Assembly: GCA_019634095.1 (NCBI GenBank)
Contig: JAHQVY010000127.1
Location: 1 to 35,339, forward strand
Length of the DNA stretch: 35,339 nt
Direction of reading: 5' to 3'
Origin: Cellvibrionaceae bacterium
GTDB lineage: Bacteria; Pseudomonadota; Gammaproteobacteria; Pseudomonadales; Cellvibrionaceae
Shown: positions 8,334 through 16,769 of the stretch, in pieces
Layout of the letters: the number at the start of each line of letters is the position of its first letter
Numbering within the stretch: position 1 is the stretch's first letter
Notes under the pieces: generated by a model
What the model was told of the DNA's origin: nothing
What the model saw: only the letters and a program-made list of their open reading frames with translations
Database searches by the model: none
Program-made: the position numbers and the translations under genes

Positions 8334-8823
8334 GTCGTGAAATCGGTGGATTGAAGCAGAGGATATGCCTTTTAAGTTTGTGATTAGTAAATAGGTTAGT
8401 AAAGTAAACCACCACAGTGAATTCTACTTTTTACCGCGTGTTTGACTGTATGGAACACGCTATATATTTTATGTCAGTAGGTTGTTTTTTATTAATGCTT
8501 TTTATGGGTATGAGTCTTGAAAGAAATATTTAACGCATGCTACTATTTCTTTGCGATTCCACGCGAAGGATTGACTTCACACTAACTTTTCTTGTAGCGT
8601 CTTCTTAGCGTGTTGTGTTGCAAAATAAAGGCTAAAGTCGCTCGATGTAATTTTAAGTCGATTCTTTTGAGCTGTCGTTTTATTCATTCACTGCTTGATT
8701 CGGTCTGCGATGACCGCTGGAATGTGTTTGGCAGTTTTTGACGCATAAATTTGTGCCTTGCTTTTTTTCAGTGCTATTAAGTGACTGCGGATGTCAACTT
8801 CTTTGCGGTTTATGGAGTGTTAT

Positions 8824-9663
8824 ATGATAGTCACAGCGGTGGATTATACCTACCTTCGTCGAGAAGGAACCTACCTTATTAAATCATGTTGGAAGCATGC
8901 TCCCGAACAGCGCTTTTATCTTTACTTGGTGAATGCACCAAAGGAGATCGACGCTGAGCTGAACCAGTGGCACGGTAATATAATTGTTGAACATCGCGAA
9001 TATCCGGTCTCACCCGAGACTTGGAAGGGAGTTATGTGCTGTGCTAGAACCATTCCGCTGCAACATGTCTTGCACAAATATAGAGAGCCGACGATCTATC
9101 TCGACTCTGATGTCATTGTAAAGCGACCGCTCACTCAGCTTTTTTCCCTTCTAGAGCAGCATGACTTAGCAGTGCTCTTAAGAGAACAATCGCGAATTGT
9201 AGGGCCCCTGGGTACGGAGCACGCTTACAAATTTAACAGTGGTGTTATTGGTATTAAACCCAGTCCATATGGCCTTGAGTTTGTGCAACGCTACTGCGAT
9301 TTTATTCAAACGAAAATTAAAGCAGGGGCAGCTATCGATCATACAGATCAAGGGGTTTATACCGCCCTCGATCAAGAATATCTATACGTCCTCTATCAAG
9401 AAATGAGCGATCGTATTAAGTTCCAAGCTTTGAGTGAAACATTTAATGACTCGGAATTCAAACCGGGCTCTGTGGTATGGCATGGTAAAGGCAATACGCG
9501 TAGCCAATACGTATATAAGCGAGAAAAAGCCGACTATGATGCAAATTATTCCAAGTACATTTTCTACAGTGGTGTAAGTCACGCTCAAGCGACACTCGAG
9601 CGCGGAAAAAGAAAATTAAAGAGTATTATTCTTCGAAAGAATTCGACTAAGGCAGCTATATAA
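8824..9663 (+). CDS. GT8-like / nucleotide-diphospho-sugar glycosyltransferase
   Basis: The chosen start is the ATG at 8824, preceded by GGAG at 8814-8817 with a 6-base spacer, giving 279 residues. In-frame ATGs at 8791 and 8812 would add 11 or 4 residues but lack a good ribosome site, and the protein from 8824 begins with the first beta strand (MIVTAVDYTY). The metal-binding motif is D94-S-D96 in YLDSDVIVK. FNSGVIGIKPS, DQGVYTAL and a late WHGKG follow, in the order typical of GT8-like GT-A enzymes. It has no membrane segment. It probably adds one sugar to the repeat unit. Distant relatives of this fold also act on proteins or lipid A, so the acceptor is uncertain. Confidence 0.82.
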   Translation: MIVTAVDYTYLRREGTYLIKSCWKHAPEQRFYLYLVNAPKEIDAELNQWHGNIIVEHREYPVSPETWKGVMCCARTIPLQHVLHKYREPTIYLDSDVIVKRPLTQLFSLLEQHDLAVLLREQSRIVGPLGTEHAYKFNSGVIGIKPSPYGLEFVQRYCDFIQTKIKAGAAIDHTDQGVYTALDQEYLYVLYQEMSDRIKFQALSETFNDSEFKPGSVVWHGKGNTRSQYVYKREKADYDANYSKYIFYSGVSHAQATLERGKRKLKSIILRKNSTKAAI

Positions 9664-9803
9664 GGCTGTATTAGCGGTTTACTTCGTCAGCACTATTGTT
9701 TAAAACGCAAAGACTTCACTTTATATATAGTGTTAATTGAGCGCAGCGGAACCTGCAGCATCTCAGCAAAACATCAGGCTGATAAAATCAAGGAGCTTTT
9801 TAT

Positions 9804-10325
9804 ATGGAAACTATTCAATACACCCGTATGCAACTATTTTCACTGGTGTGCTTACGCATGCTCGTCGGGTGGCATTTTCTCTACGAAGTTTTGGTAAAAC
9901 TACTTAATCCGGGCTGGTCTGCCCAAGGATATCTTATTGCCTCACAAGGGCCGTTTTCTAAGTTTTTTGTAGCTCTTGGTAACCAGAGCGGTCTCATGGT
10001 GTTTGTTGACATTTTTAACATGGGTGGATTGGCTCTCATCGGGCTGGCACTGATTTTGGGTTGCGCCGTGCGCTGGGCAGCGGTATTCGGCATGATGTTG
10101 TTGTCGCTGTATTACCTTGCCTACCCGCCGTTTGGCAATTTACTGGGCGTACCCGTTGAAGGAAGTTATCTTATTGTTAATAAAACACTTATAGAGATTG
10201 GTGCGCTATGGGTTTTAAAGGAATTCTGCACCAGTAAAAGTCTTGGCCTCGATGGACTTTTTGCATCGATGAAATCAAAGAAAAAAAAGGACGCAGCTAT
10301 GCTAGGGGGGCACTCCTATGAGTAA
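9804..10325 (+). CDS. DoxX-family integral membrane protein
   Basis: The 173-residue protein starts at ATG after AAGGAG (about 9791-9796). It has about four hydrophobic segments and a start typical of DoxX/DoxD-like proteins (CLRMLVGWHFLYEVLVKLLNP, then a GPFSKFF loop). Well-studied relatives are membrane subunits of thiosulfate:quinone oxidoreductase or of oxidant-responsive complexes; many have no assigned role. Its stop codon overlaps the start of the next gene by 8 bp (10318-10325), so the two are almost certainly co-translated. This suggests DoxX provides membrane or quinone contact for the exported oxidoreductase, which is inference. The C-terminus is short and lysine-rich (KSKKKKD), placing it in the cytoplasm by the positive-inside rule. 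Confidence 0.85.
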   Translation: METIQYTRMQLFSLVCLRMLVGWHFLYEVLVKLLNPGWSAQGYLIASQGPFSKFFVALGNQSGLMVFVDIFNMGGLALIGLALILGCAVRWAAVFGMMLLSLYYLAYPPFGNLLGVPVEGSYLIVNKTLIEIGALWVLKEFCTSKSLGLDGLFASMKSKKKKDAAMLGGHSYE

Positions 10326-11991
10326 AGATGATACTGAAAAACCAGCCGCTGGCAGTGCCGCATCTAGACGAGCTGTCTTAAAGGGGCTCGTGGGGGTACC
10401 GGTAGTGGCGGGGTTGGGAATAAGCGCCGCCGCCAAACAGATGTACGAAAACAACGCGGATAATCGAAGCAACAATCTGAATATTGAGGCCTCTACACCA
10501 CCCCTAGCAGGCCCGCTGGATGGGGAGCCGATTCGCTTGGGTATTGTTGGCTACGGTATTCGCGGTAAGCAGCTAATGCGCGCTTTGGGGTTTGCCCATC
10601 AGAGCTGGATCGATGAAATGGAAGAATCTGCTCGCACACGCGGCGATACACGATTAGAGCATTTTCTAGGTCAGGCATCTCTCAATGTCGAGATACGCGG
10701 CGTGTGTGACGTGTTTGAGGTGAATGCGCAAATGGCTATAGAAGCCGGTACGACCTCTGACAAAAACAAAGGCAAAAATAGCCCCAAACGTTATCGACAC
10801 TATCTAGAACTTATCGATAGCCCAGATATAGATGCCGTGGTGATTGCCACGCCCGACCACTGGCACGCACCCATGGCAACGGCCGCCCTAAATGCCGGCA
10901 AGCACGTATATGTTGAAAAGCCCTTGGCACATAATTTTACGGAGCTCTATAAGCTTGCTGAATCTGAAAAACGCTCGGGCAAGGTGTTACAGGTGGGGCA
11001 TCAGCATCGCCAAACACAGAGCTTTCTTACAGCCCAAGATGTTATTCGCAAAAATGTACTGGGTCATATTTCGTTAATTCAGGCGAATACTAATCGCAAT
11101 AGCGATAACGGTGCTTGGCAATATCCTATTCATTCAGAGGCGAACCCACAGACTATCGATTGGGAGCAGTTTCTCGGCCCCAACAATGAAAAAATTGCCT
11201 TTGATAAAGAGCGATTTTTTCGCTGGCGTAAATGGTGGGCTTATGGTTCTGGTATCTCGGGAGATTTGTTGACTCATGATTATGACCGCATTAATTGCGT
11301 GGTTGGCCTGGGGATTCCGTCATCGGTAATTGCTTCTGGTGGCATCTACACGCATCGTGATGGCCGGGAAGTACCCGATGTGTTTCAAGCTCTACTGGAG
11401 TTTCCTAAATTTGAGTCGGGCGCCTCGCAACAGCCGGGAAAAGAGCAGGGCATGGCCTTTGTCTACTCGGCTACATTGGGCAACCAATATAGTCGCGAAA
11501 CACTGATTATGGGTCACGATGGCACCATGGAATTGGGTAAGCGCCTGATTGTTAAAGCTGACGCAAATTCTACACGTTATAAAGATTGGCTCGAGAGCGG
11601 TCAAGTAGATCCGGAGGTGCCTTTATATGCCTACAACCCAGGTAGTAAAAGAGTGGATGGCTACACCTCACCTACGGCAAAGTATTTTGCCGATAAAGGC
11701 CTTCTCTATACCTACCGCAATGGTAAAAGGCTCGACTCGACTCACTTGCATATGTGGGAATGGTTGAGCTGCATACGCCATGGCGGTACGACCAGCTGTG
11801 GAATACAAGCCGGCTTCGAAGAAGCTATACCGGCACTAATGGCCACCTACTCGTATCGGACCGGCCAAAAAATAGAATTTGATCATGCGACCAATTGGCT
11901 TAAAACCAATAAAAGTATGGCAGAGATTGATGAAATATTAGTTGCGCCAAATACTGATTTAGCGCGCTCCAACATTTCACTAGAGGGCTGA
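10318..11991 (+). CDS. Tat-exported Gfo/Idh/MocA-family oxidoreductase
   Basis: The 557-residue protein starts inside the end of the DoxX gene, with AGGGGGG at about 10305-10310 as ribosome site. The N-terminus carries a twin-arginine signal: SRRAVLKG at about 17-24, then a hydrophobic stretch ending in SAAAK. The Rossmann domain begins at about 72 (LGIVGYGIRG) and continues with CDVFE and ATPDHWHAPM. The family EKP motif is present with Lys201 (YVEKPLAHN). The second domain contains GDLLTHDYDR with His320, in the region where these enzymes keep catalytic residues. Tat export implies folding with NAD(P) bound before secretion, as in Zymomonas glucose-fructose oxidoreductase, and action in the periplasm. 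A role in oxidising or epimerising envelope or polymer sugars is inferred from context. Confidence 0.9.
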   Translation: MSKDDTEKPAAGSAASRRAVLKGLVGVPVVAGLGISAAAKQMYENNADNRSNNLNIEASTPPLAGPLDGEPIRLGIVGYGIRGKQLMRALGFAHQSWIDEMEESARTRGDTRLEHFLGQASLNVEIRGVCDVFEVNAQMAIEAGTTSDKNKGKNSPKRYRHYLELIDSPDIDAVVIATPDHWHAPMATAALNAGKHVYVEKPLAHNFTELYKLAESEKRSGKVLQVGHQHRQTQSFLTAQDVIRKNVLGHISLIQANTNRNSDNGAWQYPIHSEANPQTIDWEQFLGPNNEKIAFDKERFFRWRKWWAYGSGISGDLLTHDYDRINCVVGLGIPSSVIASGGIYTHRDGREVPDVFQALLEFPKFESGASQQPGKEQGMAFVYSATLGNQYSRETLIMGHDGTMELGKRLIVKADANSTRYKDWLESGQVDPEVPLYAYNPGSKRVDGYTSPTAKYFADKGLLYTYRNGKRLDSTHLHMWEWLSCIRHGGTTSCGIQAGFEEAIPALMATYSYRTGQKIEFDHATNWLKTNKSMAEIDEILVAPNTDLARSNISLEG

Positions 11992-12070
11992 ATCAACCGT
12001 AAAACTTCGCATAGAGTTTTCGATTTTGGACCCTAAGTCACTCTTAGCTAAGTCGAAACAATCGAATACG

Positions 12071-12109
12071 GCGCTGTAACTAGATGCTGTAGCTAGGCGC
12101 TGTAGCTAT
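12071..12109. repeat. 13-bp tandem repeat, three copies
   Basis: The units are gcgctgtaactag (12071-12083), atgctgtagctag (12084-12096) and gcgctgtagctat (12097-12109). It lies about 80 bp after the stop of the oxidoreductase gene, in non-coding DNA. Confidence 0.75.
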
Positions 12110-12361
12110 AAATGCAGTTATATAAGTCGCGAAGCAGTTCTGGCCGAAAATTTATGCGACGGTAGGTTAATTATTAGCGTATCGGGCTCGTGCTGTGGTT
12201 GCAAAAAACGAGGCTCTCGTTACACTATATTTTGCCCTTGCTGTGCCAGCCGAAAACAGGCTGTCTTTCAACACGATGACAACAGGTGATTTTGCTACCA
12301 AATTTAACCAAGCTCTGTTGGTAACACGGTGTAAAGGGGCGCGGAAACGCATTGATTCGAG

Positions 12362-12502
12362 TATATACCCAAAGCGTTTGAGATTTAGGTGTTAGGAGTG
12401 CCTCAGTTCTGGTTCTTGCCAAGGCCTGTCAACGCAGCATAGCCATTTAAGTGAAGTCGGAACAACACCGCAAAGAAACAAAACTGGGTGTGCATCTAAA
12501 GC
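12362..12502 (+). repeat. TIR element copy 4 (right end decayed)
   Basis: The left end (tatacccaaagcgtttgagat onward, then tttaggtgttaggagtgc) matches copy 1 in the same orientation, and the core cgcagcatagccatttaa is recognisable. As in copy 1, the CTCACA hairpin module is absent. The right third is diverged and no matching terminal repeat is found, so the right boundary is approximate. Confidence 0.7.
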
Positions 12503-13118
12503 CCACAAAGTGAAGGCTAGGGTGATCTATGCAAATACTCAGGTTTTATTCTCTTTCACACCTGGGTGTTCGCAATAGTTTTATTGGAAGTCTGCCGGTT
12601 ACTTTTATTCTGCAGCGTTGGTGCTTAGGTCTCAATTTGGTTTAAGGAATATTTTTGCTTTTTTTTAGCGCCGATAAACCGCCGTTGCGACAAATTTTAC
12701 CAGTTTATCGAAAAGTCGTTGTAAGGCAAGGCGTTATTAAGTTAAGAAATTTTAACTGAGTAAAAGCTCATTAATAAATTTCGCCAAAATTTACTTGTTG
12801 GCAAGCGAATATTCTATATCTTTGTTTAAGTAGCTATTCAAATAGTATTGGTTTAAGAATTGCAGTAAAAAATACGCATCACTTTTTTAGTGTCTTGGTT
12901 GTGTAGTCATTTTGTATCTATATTTATTTGTAGTTTTTTGTATTGCAGCCATCACTTTAAAACAATGCTCGCATGAAAAGGTGTTGCTAATCATCAAAGT
13001 AATTAGGGCTCCCCTTAGGTATGAGCTACGTAAACATGGTTACGATTTTGGCTATAGATATAGCAGCGTTGCTAATTGCTGAACATAATTTGCTTAGGGT
13101 TAGGCGCGGTAGTCTGTT

Positions 13119-14249
13119 ATGAATGTCTTAATGTTAACTTGTCAGTATATGCCGGATGTGTACGGGGGTGCCGAAAAGCAGTGTTGGCGGCTGTCTAAGG
13201 CTTTGGTGCGCCACGGCATTAATATCCGCTTAATAACTTCTTTGCAGAAAAATGCAGCACGCTTTGATGATGATTTACCGATTTCAAGAATCTATACCGG
13301 AAAAGCGCCAGACTTACTAGGGCGTTGGTTTATATTTTCGAGTTACTGGTTTTTTCGGGTCGTTATTTGGGGAGTAATACATCGCCATTCTTACGATCTC
13401 GTTCATTGCCATCAAGGTAAGTTTGGAGGGTTTGTTGGTTGCTTCCTAGGTCTACTTGTAAAAAAACCGGTCTTAATTAAAATCGGCAATTCTGAGCAAG
13501 ATATGGATTTTCTATGTTTAAAACGTAAATTCTTTTTTGGGCCGTTATTGTTTCGCTTTGTTTTGAAGAGACAACCTTATGTGGTTGCAATCTCCCAAGT
13601 GATCGCCCGTAATTTGGAAACGGCGGGTTTCAAAAATATTATTCGAATTCCCAATGGCATCGATGTCAACGAGTTAGCAAGCTGTGAGATCGCTGAAAGA
13701 CCAGCTGTTAACTCAGATAGAATTAATCTTTTTTACCACGGTAGAGTGGAAAGAATAAAACGTGTTCATCTTTTAGTGGATGCGATGGTCTGTTTAAAGG
13801 ATTCATCAGTTCATTTGCATATTGTCGGAGATGGTGACGAGTTAGGCTATGTAAAAGGCCGTATTAGCGACTTTGGTCTTGAGCAACAGATTACAGTATA
13901 TGGAAGAGTAGATAATGTATTAGCAAGCATTAACAATTGGGATATTTTTGTTAATGCATCGCAATCGGAGGGCTTCTCTAATTCGCTTCTCGAGGCGCTT
14001 TTTTTAGGTAAGATCCTGGTATCTACAAATGTCAGCGGCTGTAGCGAAGCCATCGAGGTGGGTGTGAATGGATATATTGCTAAAAGTGAGTCGGCGAAAG
14101 ATATAGCTGCAGCAATTCAAGCGGCTATTGAATTACATTGTACGGCAAGAAACAAAGCAAAAAAGGAATCAAGTAGAAAAGTGGCAGATGTATTTGATAT
14201 TAATTTAGTGGCGAAAAGGTATATTCAACTTTATGAGGAAATATCGTGA
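13119..14249 (+). CDS. GT4-family glycosyltransferase
   Basis: This 376-residue GT-B enzyme begins with the usual N-terminal strand and glycine loop (MNVLMLTCQYMPDVYGGAEK), where retaining GT4 enzymes contact the donor phosphates. The second Rossmann domain starts near 200 (FYHGRVERIKR) and contains the E-x7-E motif, E284 and E292 in SEGFSNSLLEAL. No membrane segments are seen; it should act at the cytoplasmic face on a lipid-linked glycan. The ribosome site before ATG 13119 is weak (a GGCGCGG stretch). Its stop codon overlaps the next GTG by 4 bp, so the two transferases are translationally coupled. Sugar specificity cannot be read. Confidence 0.93.
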   Translation: MNVLMLTCQYMPDVYGGAEKQCWRLSKALVRHGINIRLITSLQKNAARFDDDLPISRIYTGKAPDLLGRWFIFSSYWFFRVVIWGVIHRHSYDLVHCHQGKFGGFVGCFLGLLVKKPVLIKIGNSEQDMDFLCLKRKFFFGPLLFRFVLKRQPYVVAISQVIARNLETAGFKNIIRIPNGIDVNELASCEIAERPAVNSDRINLFYHGRVERIKRVHLLVDAMVCLKDSSVHLHIVGDGDELGYVKGRISDFGLEQQITVYGRVDNVLASINNWDIFVNASQSEGFSNSLLEALFLGKILVSTNVSGCSEAIEVGVNGYIAKSESAKDIAAAIQAAIELHCTARNKAKKESSRKVADVFDINLVAKRYIQLYEEIS

Positions 14250-15385
14250 AAGTATTAATCGGGATGACACGACCAGATACCATTGCGTCTGGGTCTTTTA
14301 AACATGTAGTACAAGTGGGCGATCGTTTTAGAAAAGAGGGCGTGCAGGTGGCCTATGTTATCGGCAGAAGCGGTCCGGTAACAGATTATTTAGAGCTATG
14401 TGGTTACAAAGTCTATAAGCTCAATTTCTTGGAGCGGGATCTTAATCCATTTAAAGATTTTATCAGTTTGCTGCAATTAATCTGGACAATATGTCTATTC
14501 CGCCCAACTGTTTGTTCATGGCATACCGCAAAAATTGGTGCTCTTGGCAGAATCGCCAGCTTCGTAACTCTGCGAAAGAGTTACTATGTGCCCCATGGTA
14601 TCCCGTTTTACGAATCAAAATTTAACCCGAGTCACGGTAAATACCGAAAACTGGAGAAAATTCTATCATTCTTACCGGGGAAAATTATCGGGGTCTGCGA
14701 TTTTGATACTGAGCAATATCGGAATTTAGGTGTAAGCAGCAGTAAGTTAGTTACTATTGAGAATGGAATGCCTGAACCGATGCCAGAAGCAGATGAAAAA
14801 CCAGCTGCGAGCCAGCCATCGCCAGTTATTTTTAAAACCGCTGCACGTTTCGAAGACCAAAAAGATTACGATACGCTAGCTAAAGCTATTATTAAACTTT
14901 ACGATAACTATCCAAATTTTCAATTACATATTTACGGCGATGGCAAAAATGAAGGCCGAATCAAACAGTTATTTAGCCCGTTACCGCCGGGTGTTGTAAT
15001 TTTTTACGACGTAGTCAAAGATTTTTCCAAGGCGCTCGACGATGCCGATGTTTATATCCTTTCTAGTCATTGGGAGGGGTTGCCACGAACAATTATCGAA
15101 GCGATGTCGGTAGGATTACCTATTATTGCAACCGATGTTGGAGGTGTTTATTCTTTAATCGATGAAGATAAAAACGGATACCTGATACCCTCCCAGGATG
15201 ATAGAAAGTTCTATGAGGCTCTTAGTCGTTATGTGAAGCAACCCGAGCTTATTTCGCTGCACGGCAAAGAAAGTAAGTCGAAATATAAGTACCGTTTCAC
15301 CTTGGATAGAATGTTAAATGAATATGTTGATTTGTACTTACACTCTCGATTTAATCAAAAAACAGTATCCAGTGCTGACGCATAG
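14246..15385 (+). CDS. GT4-family glycosyltransferase, second of a coupled pair
   Basis: The 379-residue GT-B enzyme starts at a GTG that overlaps the preceding stop, with GAGG at 14235-14238 inside the upstream gene. N-terminal motif: MKVLIGMTRPDTIASGSFKH. The middle section carries the HGIPFYES and ENGMPEP turns typical of GT4 enzymes. The C-terminal domain shows TAARFEDQKDY, HIYGDGKNE, then E277 and E285 in HWEGLPRTIIEAM, followed by ATDVGG. It probably acts directly after or before its coupled partner in building the repeat unit. The gap to the next gene is 46 bp, so transcription continues into the polymerase gene. Confidence 0.93.
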   Translation: MKVLIGMTRPDTIASGSFKHVVQVGDRFRKEGVQVAYVIGRSGPVTDYLELCGYKVYKLNFLERDLNPFKDFISLLQLIWTICLFRPTVCSWHTAKIGALGRIASFVTLRKSYYVPHGIPFYESKFNPSHGKYRKLEKILSFLPGKIIGVCDFDTEQYRNLGVSSSKLVTIENGMPEPMPEADEKPAASQPSPVIFKTAARFEDQKDYDTLAKAIIKLYDNYPNFQLHIYGDGKNEGRIKQLFSPLPPGVVIFYDVVKDFSKALDDADVYILSSHWEGLPRTIIEAMSVGLPIIATDVGGVYSLIDEDKNGYLIPSQDDRKFYEALSRYVKQPELISLHGKESKSKYKYRFTLDRMLNEYVDLYLHSRFNQKTVSSADA

Positions 15386-15431
15386 ATTCTGATTACCCAT
15401 AGGAGAGATTAAAGCATAAGGAACCAGTATA

Positions 15432-16619
15432 GTGATGGTGTTATCGACAGAGCGACGGAATTTTTCTAATTGGCTGGTACTTGGTTACCCATACCTTGTA
15501 TTGTGTTTTTTGCCTATCGCATTGCTCGATCTAAGAATAAATCCAATAATCGTCAAAATTCGTATCTCTGATCTATATTTAGCGACATTAATATGTCTAT
15601 TTCCTTTGCTTAATCCTCGAGCGACGAGCTGGGCAATTAAATGTTTCTTACCTTTTTTACCGTTTTTGGCTTATCTGTTATTTAGTGCCATATTTACAGA
15701 TAATACCACGGGAATTTACGAATTTATTCAATGGGTAATTGTTCTATTCTGGATACCATTATTTGCTTCCGTATTTAGTACCTTGAATTCATCCCAGCTA
15801 AGATATTTCGTTTTATCTATGGCATTGGCGGCGTTCTATGTGGTAGCTATACATGCCTATGAGGGAATATATATTCGTTATAAGTTTATGGGCGATGCCA
15901 AATATATTTTTGGGATCACGTTTTTAGTGGTTTCATTATGGATGTTCCAGCGTTTTTCTTGGCGGGCGTTGATTGTATTTATAGCTAGCGCAACCTTTTT
16001 GGTGCTATCGCTCGAAAGAAAGGGAATTTTAGCATCTGTGTTAACTATCGTGACAATTGTTCCGTTGCTGCGCCTGCAAGTATCGGGTTTCTTTCAGTCT
16101 TTAACTCTAATTGCGATTCAAGTTTTATGCTTAATTTCAGGTTTTGTAGTTTATCTGGTATCTATAAAAGGCGAGGTGTCGGTTACACATTATTTAGATG
16201 AAGCACGAGCGTCGTGGGAGTCTAACTTACATCGTAGCAACTTATTGGCTAACGGAATAGAAATTTTTCAATCTAATCTTTGGTTCGGTGTTGGTGCCAA
16301 AAAATTAGATGATCATATGCAAACCTTTTACTTGGCAGACGGCCTGGCACATTATACGCACAATTGGTATTTGGATTTTTTTATTGAATATGGAATTGTC
16401 GGCGTTGTATTATTTTTTATGCCAGTTTTGGTGCTTATTTTGAAAATTCAACCGAAGCATCAGCGAGCCTGGTTATTTGTTCCTTTGGCGGTATATTGCT
16501 TGTTTGTGCCGACTATGATGGCCAACGGAACAACCACAATGCTTATATATTTAACCGCCATTGCTTCGATTTGCGTGCTTGGTTTGAGCAGGCGAGATAT
16601 ATTAGTACGGAGTAGCTAA
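15432..16619 (+). CDS. O-antigen ligase / Wzy-type polymerase family membrane protein
   Basis: The 395-residue protein is dominated by hydrophobic helices (about ten). The start is GTG 15432 with AAGGA at 15418-15422; ATG 15435 is the next codon and equally possible. A large extracytoplasmic loop at about 245-310 contains HRSNLLANG, LWFGVGAKK and the HYTHNWYLDFFIEYG stretch, which is the signature region of the O-antigen ligase/polymerase domain. In a Wzx/Wzy locus the likely role is polymerising flipped repeat units at the periplasmic face. Sequence alone does not separate polymerase from ligase; the adjacent Wzc-type and flippase genes favour polymerase. Confidence 0.88.
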   Translation: MMVLSTERRNFSNWLVLGYPYLVLCFLPIALLDLRINPIIVKIRISDLYLATLICLFPLLNPRATSWAIKCFLPFLPFLAYLLFSAIFTDNTTGIYEFIQWVIVLFWIPLFASVFSTLNSSQLRYFVLSMALAAFYVVAIHAYEGIYIRYKFMGDAKYIFGITFLVVSLWMFQRFSWRALIVFIASATFLVLSLERKGILASVLTIVTIVPLLRLQVSGFFQSLTLIAIQVLCLISGFVVYLVSIKGEVSVTHYLDEARASWESNLHRSNLLANGIEIFQSNLWFGVGAKKLDDHMQTFYLADGLAHYTHNWYLDFFIEYGIVGVVLFFMPVLVLILKIQPKHQRAWLFVPLAVYCLFVPTMMANGTTTMLIYLTAIASICVLGLSRRDILVRSS

Positions 16620-16769
16620 TCTGCTACCTATATTAACGAATTTACGGTCATTTCTATATATTTAATGAATGCTTAGACATAGCCAGGTTGAATATGTTTG
16701 AGCCAATATAGCTGGCAAAGCCTCCTTTTAGTGCCATTGCTGAACTAGTTAGAGGCGAGGGAAATTTTA

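Larger units (their letters stand above)
8047..8823. other. 0.78-kb intergenic region
   Basis: No gene is supported here on either strand. Two structures are visible: a GNRA-type hairpin at 8249-8274 and a perfect 14-bp tandem duplication at 8306-8333. The last 250 bases are A/T-rich and could hold the promoter of the next gene, but no convincing -35/-10 pair was assigned. Confidence 0.5.
11992..13118. other. 1.1-kb intergenic region
   Basis: No supported gene. It contains a 13-bp triple tandem (12071-12109) and a decayed repeat copy (12362-12502). Overlapping open frames on both strands at about 12167-12422 lack ribosome sites and family resemblance. From about 12630 to 13118 the DNA is strongly A/T-rich and probably carries the promoter of the 13119 gene, but no -10/-35 pair was confidently placed. 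Confidence 0.5.

Noticed and set aside
8569-8620. ttgact stretch as a sigma-70 promoter for the 8824 gene
   Set aside because: No convincing -10 hexamer at the right spacing was found.
12167-12422. Overlapping open frames on both strands (61-66 codons) in the 1.1-kb gap
   Set aside because: No ribosome site and no recognisable family; the frames run into repeat copy 4, and frames on both strands of the same short stretch suggest chance.
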